DNA of 31,678 nt from Comamonadaceae bacterium CG_4_10_14_3_um_filter_60_75 (GCA_002784245.1 PFKL01000197.1:1-31678), one strand, 5' to 3'. Positions 15,066 to 23,183 are shown, numbered from the stretch's first letter. A program made the numbers and translations. The notes: a model not told the origin generated them from the letters alone.

Positions 15066-16904
15066 ATGCGTCGTCACTCCTCTGCCTCCTACGGCACTCC
15101 TGCCAACTCGACGAACGCCGCCGCGTCGGCTGCGTCCGTTGAGCGTTCCGATTGGGCCACCTTGCAACGCCTGTTTCCGTACCTGTGGCAATACAAATGG
15201 CGCGTCATCGCCGCGCTGGCGTTCATGGTCGGGGCCAAACTCGCCAATGTGGGCGTGCCGATCCTGCTCAAGGAACTGGTCGACACCATGAACCCCAAGG
15301 CGGGCCTCGGCGCGCAGGCTATGTTGATCGTGCCGCTGGGGCTGCTGGTAGCCTACGGCTTGCTGCGTTTGTCGACCACGCTGTTTGCCGAGTTGCGTGA
15401 GCTGATCTTTGCCAAGGCCACCGAAGGTGCGTCGCGCTCGATCAGCCTGCAGGTTTTTCGCCATCTGCACGCCCTGAGTCTGCGCTTTCACCTGGAGCGT
15501 CAGACAGGCGGCATGACGCGTGACATTGAGCGTGGCACCCGCGCCGTGCACTCGCTTATCAGCTATTCCTTGTATAGCATTTTCCCGACCCTGATTGAGG
15601 TGGCGCTGGTGCTCGGCGTGCTGGCGGTCAAGTTTGACATGTGGTTTGCCTGGATCACCATTGCCGCGCTGGTGCTCTACATCATCTTCACCATCACCGT
15701 GACCGAATGGCGCACCCAGTTCAGAAAACAAATGAACGAATTGGACAGCACTGCGCACAGCCGCGCTATCGACTCGCTGCTGAACTACGAGACGGTCAAA
15801 TACTTCAATAACGAAGCGTTCGAGGCCAAGCGTTACGACGACAACCTGGAGCGCTACCGCAAGGCGGCACTCAAGAGCCAGACCACTTTGAGCGTGCTCA
15901 ACACCGGCCAGCAACTTATCATTGCCGCCGGCTTGGTGCTGATGCTCTGGCGCGCCACCCAGGGCGTGGTCGATGGCCGTATGACGCTGGGCGACCTGGT
16001 GATGGTCAACGCTTTCATGATCCAGCTCTACATCCCGCTGGGTTTCCTGGGCGTGCTGTACCGAGAGATCAAACAAGGCCTGACCGATCTGGAAAAGATG
16101 TTCACCCTGATGGAGCGTGAGCGTGAAATCGCTGACTTGCCTGGTGCGCTGCCGTTGGCGCTGTCAGCCAACAACGCCAGCGTGAGCTTTCAGCACGTTG
16201 ACTTTGCCTACGACCCGGCGCGCCCCATCCTGCACGACATCAGCTTTGAGATTCCGGCAGGCAAAACCGTGGCGGTGGTCGGGCCCAGTGGCTCGGGCAA
16301 GTCAACGCTGGCGCGGCTGTTGTTCCGGTTTTACGACGTGCAAGGCGGCCAGATTCTGATTGCCAGGCAAGACATCAAACACGTCACGCAGGCGAGTGTG
16401 CGCCAGGCCATTGGCATCGTGCCGCAAGACACTGTGCTGTTCAATGACACGATCGAATACAACATCGCTTACGGCCAACCCGGCGCCACGCACGAACAGG
16501 TGGTTGATGCGGCCAAGTCGGCGCATATTCACAACTTTATTGCCGCCACGCCAAAGGGGTATGACACCATGGTCGGCGAGCGTGGCCTGAAGCTCTCGGG
16601 CGGCGAAAAGCAGCGCGTGGCGATTGCCCGCACCTTGTTGAAAAATCCGCCGATCCTGATTTTTGACGAAGCCACCAGCGCGCTGGACAGCGCCAACGAG
16701 CGCGCGATCCAGGCCGAGTTGCAAAGCGTGGCGCAGAACAAAACCACCCTGGTGATTGCCCACCGCCTGTCCACCGTGGTCGATGCGCACGAGATTCTGG
16801 TGATGGAAGCCGGCCGCATTCTGGAGCGCGGCTCACACGCCGAGCTGCTGGGTAAAAATGGCCGTTACGCCGACATGTGGACGCTGCAGCAGAGTGCGGA
16901 GTAG
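15066..16904 (+). CDS. Atm1/HMT1-type ABC exporter (membrane plus ATPase)
   Basis: A 612-residue half-transporter that works as a homodimer. Membrane domain about residues 40-330, with Atm1-type segments (GVPILLKELVDTMNP, RGTRAVHSLISYSLYSIFPT, NYETVKYFNNEAFEAKRYD). The nucleotide-binding domain has Walker A GPSGSGKS (406-413), signature LSGGEKQRVAIA (from 510), Walker B ILIFDEATSALD (Asp534, catalytic Glu535) and the H-loop IAHRLST. Bacterial Atm1 homologues export glutathione conjugates and metal-thiol complexes; the mitochondrial form serves Fe-S assembly. Substrate here is inferred from the family. Upstream frame to 15048 uses a TTG; ATG at 15066 is preferred. Confidence 0.9.
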   Translation: MRRHSSASYGTPANSTNAAASAASVERSDWATLQRLFPYLWQYKWRVIAALAFMVGAKLANVGVPILLKELVDTMNPKAGLGAQAMLIVPLGLLVAYGLLRLSTTLFAELRELIFAKATEGASRSISLQVFRHLHALSLRFHLERQTGGMTRDIERGTRAVHSLISYSLYSIFPTLIEVALVLGVLAVKFDMWFAWITIAALVLYIIFTITVTEWRTQFRKQMNELDSTAHSRAIDSLLNYETVKYFNNEAFEAKRYDDNLERYRKAALKSQTTLSVLNTGQQLIIAAGLVLMLWRATQGVVDGRMTLGDLVMVNAFMIQLYIPLGFLGVLYREIKQGLTDLEKMFTLMEREREIADLPGALPLALSANNASVSFQHVDFAYDPARPILHDISFEIPAGKTVAVVGPSGSGKSTLARLLFRFYDVQGGQILIARQDIKHVTQASVRQAIGIVPQDTVLFNDTIEYNIAYGQPGATHEQVVDAAKSAHIHNFIAATPKGYDTMVGERGLKLSGGEKQRVAIARTLLKNPPILIFDEATSALDSANERAIQAELQSVAQNKTTLVIAHRLSTVVDAHEILVMEAGRILERGSHAELLGKNGRYADMWTLQQSAE

Positions 16905-16910
16905 CGCGTT

Positions 16911-17210
16911 CTAGCTGCGCTCATTGAGCAAGGCGCCGGCCATCTTGTCCTGCGTCTTGAACACAACCAGGTTCGCCAAAAAAGCGTTCTTGGCTTGCAA
17001 CTGCTCTACCAGGTCGGCTTCGCGTGCCGGGCCGGGTGCGCTGGCGTTGGTCACGGTGCTGGCGACGCCGCCGTCAGGCAGGGGGGTCTGACTGACCTGC
17101 TGGCGGGTGAAACCCCCGGTGTTGAGGTTGGCTACATTGTGCGCAGCTACCTTGAGCTGTGCTTGTGCGGCGTTCATGCCCGAGAGGGCGATTGCGGTGA
17201 TGTTGGCCAT
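16911..17210 (-). CDS. Miniature flagellar basal-body rod (FlgC-like) protein
   Basis: 99 residues. The N-terminus (ITAIALSGMNAAQAQLKVAAHNVANLNTGGFTRQ) is the flagellar rod/hook signature, with ANxNT in the usual place. The C-terminus (DLVEQLQAKNAFLANLVVFKTQDKMAGALLN) resembles the matching C-terminal coiled-coil motif. The whole central domain of FlgC (normally about 135 residues) or FlgE/FlgG is missing, and only a short Pro/Thr/Ser linker joins the two ends. No other flagellar gene is in the window. The start at 17210 is set by the conserved N-terminus; the longer frame to 17270 overlaps the neighbour. It may be a reduced rod-like protein of unknown role. Confidence 0.75.
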   Translation of the reverse strand: MANITAIALSGMNAAQAQLKVAAHNVANLNTGGFTRQQVSQTPLPDGGVASTVTNASAPGPAREADLVEQLQAKNAFLANLVVFKTQDKMAGALLNERS

Positions 17211-17256
17211 GGGGTGTGCAGGCGGTGTGATTCGTCTCGGCAATGTAAATCGCTGC

Positions 17257-18369
17257 TCAGCGCTTGGCAAGCACCGCGTCGAGCTGCAGCGCTTTGATGC
17301 GTGCTGTGGCCGCCTGCGCTTGCTTGCGGCTGGCGTAGGGGCCAGAGCGCACCCGCGTCACTTTTTGTTGGCGCACCACCAGCACCTCACGGCTGGCGGG
17401 CAGGCCTGCCTTGATCAGTTTGACATAAGCGCGCCGTGCGTTGTCGGGGTCGGCAAACAGACCGATGTTGACGTAATGGTCACCGTGCACGGCAGGCCCA
17501 GCCGTGGCTGCCGGTGCAGGCGGTGGCGTCAGGGTGGGTTCGGTGTCTGGCTGTGATGCCACGCTACCCATGGGCGCTGGGCTGGAGGCCGGTTGCGCGA
17601 CGGGTTCAGGGGCCACCGTCGCCACGACACCACTGGCGACGGCGGCAGGCGGACTCACCGCCGACCCGCTTACCGCCGGGCTGCTCGCAGCATTTTCTGG
17701 CGCTGATACAGGTGCAGGGGCCGGCAAGCGTGTGACCGCCGCGGCCGCGCTGGCTGCCTTGCCCGCCAGTGCGGGTGCATTTTCGTCTGCGTGCTCCTGC
17801 GGCGCCGAAAAATCAAGCAAGCGAAATGCGAGTGCGGCCCCGAGGGCCAGCACCAGCGCATTGACCATGGCGATGCGTTGCAGCCGCTGGCCCGTGCTGG
17901 CCTGCGCGGCGAGCGTCTGACACGCGTCCTCCAGCGTTGGCGAGCTTTGGATGGCGCGCTCGATGGCAGCGCGGCATTGCCGGTAATACAAACCGTTGCC
18001 CAACACAGCCGGCGCGACAAAAAAGACCACAATCACCGCCATCAATGCACCGGTTTCAGTCATTGGCTGCCAGTGCCAGAGCAGCCGACCCACGCCGAGC
18101 AAGAGCAGGGGCAACATGACCGCGCTGAGCAGATAAATGACTGCGGGCAGCCACAGTTTTCTGAACAGCATCCAGTTGAAGGTGAGGGCGCCAGCGGCCC
18201 AGTTCCACGACAGCCCTGCTTTTCCAGAGGACTCAAATTGGGTAAAACGTTTGAGGTAATAGTCGGTCTGGCGTGGCCCGATGGCGGCGCGGTACAGCGC
18301 GGGCAGCGCTAGGTCGGGAAACTTGTCCAGCGCAATCGGGGCTTGATTCGCGGTGTGATCGGGGAACAT
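17257..18369 (-). CDS. DUF2628-like membrane protein with C-terminal SPOR domain
   Basis: 370 residues. The N-terminal half resembles DUF2628 proteins: YYLKRFTQFESSGKAGLSWNWAAGALTFNWMLFRKLW followed by hydrophobic helices (about 72-100 and 107-130), then a single helix (about 165-187). A long Ala/Pro/Ser/Val linker (about 188-290) leads to a SPOR-like domain (about 293-370: HYVNIGLFADPDNARRAYVKL, REVLVVRQQKVTRVRSGPYASRKQAQ). SPOR domains bind denuded glycan at the division site. The topology suggests an inner-membrane protein reaching into the periplasm, possibly acting in cell-wall remodelling. Its start codon overlaps the antisense ATG at 18368. Confidence 0.8.
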   Translation of the reverse strand: MFPDHTANQAPIALDKFPDLALPALYRAAIGPRQTDYYLKRFTQFESSGKAGLSWNWAAGALTFNWMLFRKLWLPAVIYLLSAVMLPLLLLGVGRLLWHWQPMTETGALMAVIVVFFVAPAVLGNGLYYRQCRAAIERAIQSSPTLEDACQTLAAQASTGQRLQRIAMVNALVLALGAALAFRLLDFSAPQEHADENAPALAGKAASAAAAVTRLPAPAPVSAPENAASSPAVSGSAVSPPAAVASGVVATVAPEPVAQPASSPAPMGSVASQPDTEPTLTPPPAPAATAGPAVHGDHYVNIGLFADPDNARRAYVKLIKAGLPASREVLVVRQQKVTRVRSGPYASRKQAQAATARIKALQLDAVLAKR

Positions 18370-18448
18370 GCGTCATTTTGGCATGGACGCCTGGCGTGCG
18401 GGCTACACTTTGTGCTCCTTTTATCACCCTATTGGCCCGATTGCACTG

Positions 18449-19051
18449 ATGGATTCTCTCGTTGTTCTGTTGTTACTGGTGGTCGGCTTGCGTCTGCTCA
18501 ATATGCGCGATCAGCACGAACGCATCGCGCTGCTGGGGCAGCACCTGGGGCGTTACCAGATTGAAAAACACATGGAAAGCCTGGTGCAGGGCTACATGCG
18601 GGCGTTAGGCGAATCTGACGCGCAACGGCAGTTGTCGATCTGGCGCTTGCTCGCCAGCGCCGAGCACGATTTGTGTGCGCAGGTCAGCGCTTTTGTGCTG
18701 GATTTCTCCAAAGAAGATGAGGCGCGTACCCGCATCAGCAAGCTGCCTCTGGCACTGCCTTTCGCCACGCGCTGGTGGTCGAGCCAGTGCATCGACGCAC
18801 GCAAGCTGCTCAGCTTGCACGCCCACGCCTTGATGCAGGCTGAAAAAGATCAGCCCGGGCAGTCACCCAAGCAAAAAGCGTTCACTTTTATGGCCGAGCT
18901 GTTTTTGTTCCAGCACAGTTGCCACTGGTTTTGCCGCTCCAGAATCGTCGCGTCGGCGCGCCTGCTGGCGCGCCACCAGACCGCCTACGCGCAGGTACTG
19001 GCGGCGGTGGCCCCGCCAACGCGCGAAGCGTATCTGGCCTTGCTGACATAG
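18449..19051 (+). CDS. Conserved hypothetical membrane-anchored protein
   Basis: 200 residues; I do not recognise a family. One N-terminal hydrophobic helix (SLVVLLLLVVGLRLL, about residues 3-17) is followed by a mainly helical, Leu/Ala/Arg-rich region. Notable are the motif EKHMESLVQGYMRALGE, a Trp-rich stretch ATRWWSSQC, and FLFQHSCHWFCRS with Cys and His residues. The frame is open from an ATG at 18368, but that region overlaps the divergent SPOR gene start and lacks a ribosome site, so the Met at 18449 is preferred. It lies 15 bases before the LysR gene in the same direction. Confidence 0.55.
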   Translation: MDSLVVLLLLVVGLRLLNMRDQHERIALLGQHLGRYQIEKHMESLVQGYMRALGESDAQRQLSIWRLLASAEHDLCAQVSAFVLDFSKEDEARTRISKLPLALPFATRWWSSQCIDARKLLSLHAHALMQAEKDQPGQSPKQKAFTFMAELFLFQHSCHWFCRSRIVASARLLARHQTAYAQVLAAVAPPTREAYLALLT

Positions 19052-19066
19052 AAACGGTCGTGGCTG

Positions 19067-20041
19067 ATGGAAACCAAATGGCTTGAAGATTTTGTCAGCC
19101 TAGCCGAGACGCGCAGTTTCAGCCGTTCGGCACAGTTGCGCCACGTGACGCAACCGGCGTTCTCCAGGCGTATCCAGTCACTCGAAGCCTGGGCTGGTTC
19201 CGACCTGGTGGACCGCAGCAGCTACCCGACGCGCCTGACGCCTGCCGGTGAGACGCTTTACGCGCAGTCGCTGGAGGTGTTGCAGGCGCTGCAGACCACG
19301 CGTGCCATGCTGCGCGGGCACGCCACGGCGGCACAGGATGTGATCGAATTTGCTGTGCCGCACACGCTGGCATTCACGTTTTTTCCGGCCTGGGTGTCGG
19401 GCTTGCGCGACACCTTTGGCCCGATCAAGAGTCGCTTGATTGCGCTCAACGTGCACGACGCGGTGATGCGTCTGGTGGAAGGCAGCTGTGACCTGCTCAT
19501 TGCCTACCACCATCCGTCGCAACCCAATCAGCTCGATACCAAGCGCTACGAGATGGTGACGCTGGGTCAGGAGCTGGTGGCGCCCTATGTGAAGCCCGAC
19601 GCGCATGGCAACCCGCTCTACGAGCTGCCTGGCAAGCCCAAGCGGCCGCTGCCTTTTTTGGGCTACGCACAAGGCGCTTATCTCGGACAAATGGTGGAAC
19701 TGATCCTCAAGCGCAGCAGTGCGCCGATCCACCTGGACCGCGTGTATGAAACCGATATGGCCGAGGGCCTCAAAGCGATGGCACTCGAAGGCCACGGCAT
19801 CGCGTTTTTGCCGATGAGTGCGGTGCAAAAAGAGTTGCGTGCCAAAAAACTCGTCAGCGCCGCGCCGCCCGAACTCAAAGACTTGCATATCACCATGGAA
19901 GTGCGCGCCTACCGCGAACGTCCTTTGCACCGCGAGGCGACCAAGCCGACGGCGACCGCAGGGCGCACCGCGCAGAGCGAGCCCAAGCACGACGCGCAGG
20001 CGCTGTGGGACTACCTCGTTGCGCATGCCGACACCCCATAA
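19067..20041 (+). CDS. LysR-family transcriptional regulator, HypT (YjiE)-like
   Basis: 324 residues. N-terminal winged helix-turn-helix (residues 1-60): METKWLEDFVSLAETRSFSRSA, then VTQPAFSRRIQSLEAWAG. The opening ETKWLxDFxxL is the pattern I recall from HypT/YjiE, the hypochlorite-responsive LysR regulator of E. coli. The rest is a periplasmic-binding-like effector domain (about 90-300) ending in an unusual Lys/Thr/Ala-rich tail. LysR proteins usually regulate a divergent neighbour; here the upstream gene is co-directional and pyrC starts 7 bases downstream, so it is probably cotranscribed with pyrC. Oxidant sensing is an inference from resemblance. Confidence 0.85.
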   Translation: METKWLEDFVSLAETRSFSRSAQLRHVTQPAFSRRIQSLEAWAGSDLVDRSSYPTRLTPAGETLYAQSLEVLQALQTTRAMLRGHATAAQDVIEFAVPHTLAFTFFPAWVSGLRDTFGPIKSRLIALNVHDAVMRLVEGSCDLLIAYHHPSQPNQLDTKRYEMVTLGQELVAPYVKPDAHGNPLYELPGKPKRPLPFLGYAQGAYLGQMVELILKRSSAPIHLDRVYETDMAEGLKAMALEGHGIAFLPMSAVQKELRAKKLVSAAPPELKDLHITMEVRAYRERPLHREATKPTATAGRTAQSEPKHDAQALWDYLVAHADTP

Positions 20042-20048
20042 TCCCGCC

Positions 20049-21104
20049 ATGACTTCACCGCAACCCTCGCTACAGACGCTGACCCTCACCCGCCCGGACG
20101 ACTGGCACCTGCACGTGCGTGACGGCGACGCGCTGACCTGCGTGGTGCCGCACACCGCCGCTCAGTTTGCCCGCGCCATCATCATGCCCAATTTGCGCCC
20201 ACCAGTCACCCGTGTGGCGCAGGCACTTGCCTACAAGGCGCGCATCCAGGCCGCCGTGCCGCAGGGGGTGGCGTTCGAGCCCTTGATGACGCTGTACCTC
20301 ACCGACAAGCTGCCCGCCGATGAAATTGCCCGCGCCAAAGACGCAGGTGTGGTGGCCGTCAAGCTCTACCCGGCCGGTGCCACCACCAACAGCGATGCCG
20401 GCGTGACCGACTTGCGCCACACCTACAAGACGCTCGAAGCCATGCAACGCCTGGGCATGCCACTGCTGGTGCATGGCGAAGTGACCGCGCCAGAAATTGA
20501 TTTGTTTGACCGCGAAGCGGTGTTCATCGACACCCAGCTGATCCCGCTGCGCCGCGATTTTCCCGAGCTGAAAATTGTCTTTGAGCACATCACCACGGTT
20601 GATGCGGCGCAATATGTTCAAGCGTCCGATCGCTTTACTGCGGCCACGCTCACCGCGCACCACCTGCTGTTCAACCGCAACGCGCTGTTTACCGGCGGCA
20701 TCCGCCCGCACTACTACTGCCTGCCGGTACTCAAGCGCGAAGTGCACCGCCAGGCCTTGCTGGCAGCAGCCACCAGCGGCAGCGCCAAATTCTTTTTGGG
20801 CACTGACAGCGCGCCGCACCCGGTGCACCTGAAAGAGCACGCCAGCGGCTGCGCCGGTTGCTACACCGCAGCCACCGCCATGGAACTCTACGCCCAAGCG
20901 TTTGATTCGGTCGGCAAGCTCGACCAGCTCGAAGCCTTTGCCAGCTTTAACGGGGCCGATTTTTACGGCCTGCTACGCAACACCAGCACGCTCACCCTGA
21001 AGCGCGAGGCGTGGACCGTGCCGGAAAAGTTTGCCTTTGGCCAGGCTGAACTCAAACCCTTGTGCGCTGGCGAGGCCTTGCCCTGGCGCGTGGTGGGGCA
21101 CTGA
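20049..21104 (+). CDS. pyrC: Dihydroorotase, PyrC (type II)
   Basis: A 351-residue zinc amidohydrolase that cyclises carbamoyl aspartate to dihydroorotate in pyrimidine synthesis. Metal site complete: His20 and His22 in DWHLHVRDG, Lys105 (carbamylated) in VVAVKLYPAGATTNS, His142 in VHGE, His180 in FEHITT, and Asp253 in FLGTDSAPH. The start at 20049 leaves 7 bases after the LysR stop; longer frames run inside the LysR gene. A pair of REP-like palindromes follows the stop codon. Confidence 0.96.
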   Translation: MTSPQPSLQTLTLTRPDDWHLHVRDGDALTCVVPHTAAQFARAIIMPNLRPPVTRVAQALAYKARIQAAVPQGVAFEPLMTLYLTDKLPADEIARAKDAGVVAVKLYPAGATTNSDAGVTDLRHTYKTLEAMQRLGMPLLVHGEVTAPEIDLFDREAVFIDTQLIPLRRDFPELKIVFEHITTVDAAQYVQASDRFTAATLTAHHLLFNRNALFTGGIRPHYYCLPVLKREVHRQALLAAATSGSAKFFLGTDSAPHPVHLKEHASGCAGCYTAATAMELYAQAFDSVGKLDQLEAFASFNGADFYGLLRNTSTLTLKREAWTVPEKFAFGQAELKPLCAGEALPWRVVGH

Positions 21105-21105
21105 A

Positions 21106-22008
21106 TTGAAGTCGGTAGCTGAATTGGGGTCAGATCCCAATTCGGGCTGTGACGCGCGACGCACCCCACAACGCAGCACCGATTTGGGCTCTGACCCCAA
21201 TTCAGCGGGGCGAGCCAATCAGGCCATTGGCAACGAACTCGCCGCCATCCACTGGCATGCTCCTTGGCTAGCCCCGTGGCGCGCGGTGGGCGAACCCGCA
21301 GCCCAACAAGTCATCGCTGGCCAGTCCCAGCCCGCCGCGCTGAATACCGCAGCAAGCACCCTCTGGCCTGACCCAGGCGTAGCGCCAGTGCACTTCGTGC
21401 CGCAAGCCGATCTGCCCGCTGGCGTAGCCTACGAAAAATATATTTTTGAGAGCAAGAAGTGCCCAACCCGTGAGGGCTTGCATGACTTTTTCAATGGCCT
21501 GGCGTGGCTGCACTTTCCCCGCACCAAAGCCCGCCTGAACCAACTGCACATGGCACAAATCGCGCGCACTGGTATTGCCCCGGTGCGTGGCCCGGCGCGT
21601 GATGCGCTCACCGTGTTTGACGAAAACGTCGCGTTCCTGTTCGCCCCCGATGCCTTGTGGGACGCCTTGGCGGCCAAAAACTGGCAGCAGGTGTTTGGCG
21701 ACCTGCGTGGGCAGTGGCAAGAGGCGCAGCTGGTGCTCTTTGGCCACGCTTTGCTGGAGAAGCTGGTTTGCCCAAGAAAATCGATCACAGCCCATGTCTA
21801 CCGTGCGCAAGAAGCTACAAACAGCATAGCGGATATAGATGCCTGGGTGGCTGCTGATCTGAGCGCCGACAAGCTCGCGGGCAAACCGTTTGCGCACTTG
21901 CCAGTGCTGGGGGTGCCTGGCTGGTGGCTGGGCAATGACGTACCGGACTATTACGCTGATCCGACGGTTTTCCGGGCAGCGCGCGACATGCAATCGCCCC
22001 GGCCATAG
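21106..22008 (+). CDS. DUF3025-like protein, start codon uncertain
   Basis: About 300 residues. The recognisable part starts near 21240 (AIHWHAPWLAPWRAVGEP) and includes VHFVPQADLPAGVAYEKYIFESKKCPTREGLHDFFNGLAWLHFPRTKARLNQLH, DENVAFLF, LVLFGHALLEKLV and HLPVLGVPGWW, which I associate with DUF3025 proteins of unknown function. No ATG or GTG exists in frame between the pyrC end and this conserved part. Candidates are TTG at 21106 (GGGG 7 bases upstream), TTG at 21124, TTG at 21184 inside a palindrome, or ATT at 21226. The frame stays open through both REP-like palindromes, which encode LGSDPNS twice. The REP pair may have displaced the original start. The segment near 21795-21830 is AT-richer and looks repeat-like. 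Confidence 0.75.
   Translation: MKSVAELGSDPNSGCDARRTPQRSTDLGSDPNSAGRANQAIGNELAAIHWHAPWLAPWRAVGEPAAQQVIAGQSQPAALNTAASTLWPDPGVAPVHFVPQADLPAGVAYEKYIFESKKCPTREGLHDFFNGLAWLHFPRTKARLNQLHMAQIARTGIAPVRGPARDALTVFDENVAFLFAPDALWDALAAKNWQQVFGDLRGQWQEAQLVLFGHALLEKLVCPRKSITAHVYRAQEATNSIADIDAWVAADLSADKLAGKPFAHLPVLGVPGWWLGNDVPDYYADPTVFRAARDMQSPRP
21121..21143. repeat. REP-like palindrome, copy A
   Basis: A 23-base element with perfect 8-base arms GAATTGGG (21121-21128) and CCCAATTC (21136-21143) around the loop GTCAGAT. It starts 17 bases after the pyrC stop. It is the inverted partner of copy B, with 21 of 23 bases identical after reverse complementing. Confidence 0.9.
21181..21203. repeat. REP-like palindrome, copy B (inverted)
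   Basis: Arms GATTTGGG and CCCAATTC (one mismatch) around the loop CTCTGAC. It faces copy A across a 37-base GC-rich spacer (21144-21180), giving a BIME-like head-to-head pair. Motifs with a GGGGTCAGA core flanked by AATT are, from memory, common in Burkholderiales and often linked to REP-associated tyrosine transposases; none is in this window. Confidence 0.88.
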
Positions 22009-22052
22009 CCGCGCAATTCGCCCGGTCTTGTGTGGATTTGCCGCTGCGTTAA

Positions 22053-22083
22053 CTTGAATTTCGCGCATGCGCCACTACCATTG
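22053..22083 (+). promoter_or_regulatory. Possible sigma-32 (heat-shock) promoter of htpX
   Basis: CTTGAAT at 22053-22059 matches six of seven bases of the sigma-32 -35 consensus CTTGAAA. Sixteen bases later TACCATTG (22076-22083) keeps the CCAT core of CCCCATNT. The spacing is slightly long. htpX is a known heat-shock gene in E. coli, which makes this reading plausible but unproven. Confidence 0.4.
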
Positions 22084-22093
22084 CGTCCATCTC

Positions 22094-22115
22094 GCGGCCA
22101 GGCCGCTTGTTTTTT
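22094..22115 (+). terminator. Terminator-like hairpin in the htpX leader
   Basis: GCGGCC (22094-22099) and GGCCGC (22101-22106) are perfect complements; allowing a real loop, the stem is GCGG/CCGC with loop CCAGG. It is followed by TTGTTTTTT. It lies after the end of the DUF3025 gene and only 16 bases before the htpX ATG, so it could end the upstream transcript or attenuate htpX transcription. The stem is short. Confidence 0.45.
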
Positions 22116-22130
22116 ACTGACAAGGAAATC

Positions 22131-23006
22131 ATGAAACGCATTCTTTTATTTGTACTCACCAATGTGATGGTGGTGGCGGTGCTGGGCGTGGTGGCCAGCT
22201 TGTTGGGGGTGAACCGTTACCTGACGGCTGAAGGCCTGAACCTGGGCGCGCTGCTGGGCTTTGCGTTGGTGATCGGTTTTGGTGGCGCCATCATCTCGCT
22301 GTTGATCAGCAAACCGATGGCCAAGTGGACCTCGGGGGTGCGCATCATCAACCATCCGGCCAACCAGGACGAGGCGTGGATTGTTGACACCGTGCGCAAG
22401 CTCTCCGAGCGCGCTGGCATCGGCATGCCTGAAGTGGGCATCTTTGAAGGTGCACCCAACGCCTTTGCCACCGGCGCGTTCAAGAACTCGGCTCTGGTGG
22501 CGGTGTCCACCGGCTTGCTGCAAGGCATGACGCACGAAGAGATCGAGGCCGTCATTGGCCATGAAATCGCCCACGTGGCCAACGGCGACATGGTCACCAT
22601 GACGCTGATCCAGGGCGTAATGAACACCTTTGTGGTGTTCTTGAGCCGGGTCATCGGTTATGCCATCGACAGCTTCCTGAACAAGGGCAACGAGCGCTCC
22701 AGCGGCCCGGGCATTGGCTACATGATCACCACCTTGGTGCTCGACATCGTGCTCGGTTTTGCCGCCGCCATTGTCGTGGCGTGGTTCAGCCGCCAGCGTG
22801 AGTTCCGTGCTGACGCGGGCTCGGCTCAACTGCTCGGGCGCAAGCAGCCCATGATCAACGCACTGGCGCGCTTGGGCGGTATGCAGCCGGGTGAGTTGCC
22901 CAAGAGCGTGGCGGCCTTGGGTATTGCCGGTGGCATGGGCGCCTTGTTTTCGACCCACCCGCCGCTGGAAGACCGTATCGCGGCCTTGCAAAACAGCCAG
23001 GGCTGA
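22131..23006 (+). CDS. htpX: Membrane zinc metalloprotease HtpX
   Basis: A 291-residue M48 protease that degrades damaged or misassembled inner-membrane proteins. Two N-terminal helices (about 4-25 and 37-60) precede the catalytic motif HEIAH (His144, Glu145, His148). The third zinc ligand is Glu224 in REFRADAGSA. Two further hydrophobic segments (about 160-180 and 198-218) lie between the two motifs. The start at 22131 has AAGGA 4 bases upstream. It is a single-gene unit with its own leader. Confidence 0.96.
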   Translation: MKRILLFVLTNVMVVAVLGVVASLLGVNRYLTAEGLNLGALLGFALVIGFGGAIISLLISKPMAKWTSGVRIINHPANQDEAWIVDTVRKLSERAGIGMPEVGIFEGAPNAFATGAFKNSALVAVSTGLLQGMTHEEIEAVIGHEIAHVANGDMVTMTLIQGVMNTFVVFLSRVIGYAIDSFLNKGNERSSGPGIGYMITTLVLDIVLGFAAAIVVAWFSRQREFRADAGSAQLLGRKQPMINALARLGGMQPGELPKSVAALGIAGGMGALFSTHPPLEDRIAALQNSQG

Positions 23007-23129
23007 GTCAAGGTATCCGCTTCGCCTTGATGCGCAAAGCGGATTCACATTGCGCGCAGGTCTTTATGCGCCAAATCAAGTTTTGCAAAGAAAGTGGGTG
23101 GGTAAATCAGCGTTAGCTCACATAAAGCC

Positions 23130-23148
23130 CAGTCTGCTGTGTAGACTG
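23130..23148. other. Inverted repeat upstream of the c-di-GMP operon
   Basis: CAGTCT (23130-23135) and AGACTG (23143-23148) form a perfect 6-base inverted repeat with a 7-base spacer, 36 bases before the ATG at 23184. It could be an operator or a leader hairpin. The htpX-to-operon gap (23007-23183) also has a hairpin ATCCGCTT/AAGCGGAT at 23015-23022 and 23037-23044 without a T-run. No convincing sigma-70 promoter was found in this gap. Confidence 0.3.
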
Positions 23149-23183
23149 CGGTGCACAACCATCAGAGTGCAAATGTTTGCAAC

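Noticed and set aside
14640..16076. 478-codon minus-strand open frame
   Set aside because: Antisense to the ABC exporter membrane domain and out of frame with the YciA gene; long only because of GC bias.
19178..20155. 325-codon minus-strand open frame
   Set aside because: Antisense to the LysR gene; no recognisable motif.
23015..23044. Hairpin ATCCGCTT/AAGCGGAT after htpX as a terminator
   Set aside because: The stem is perfect over 8 bases but the loop is 14 bases and no T-run follows, so an intrinsic terminator cannot be supported.
22146..23048. 300-codon minus-strand open frame
   Set aside because: Antisense to htpX, which has a complete catalytic site.
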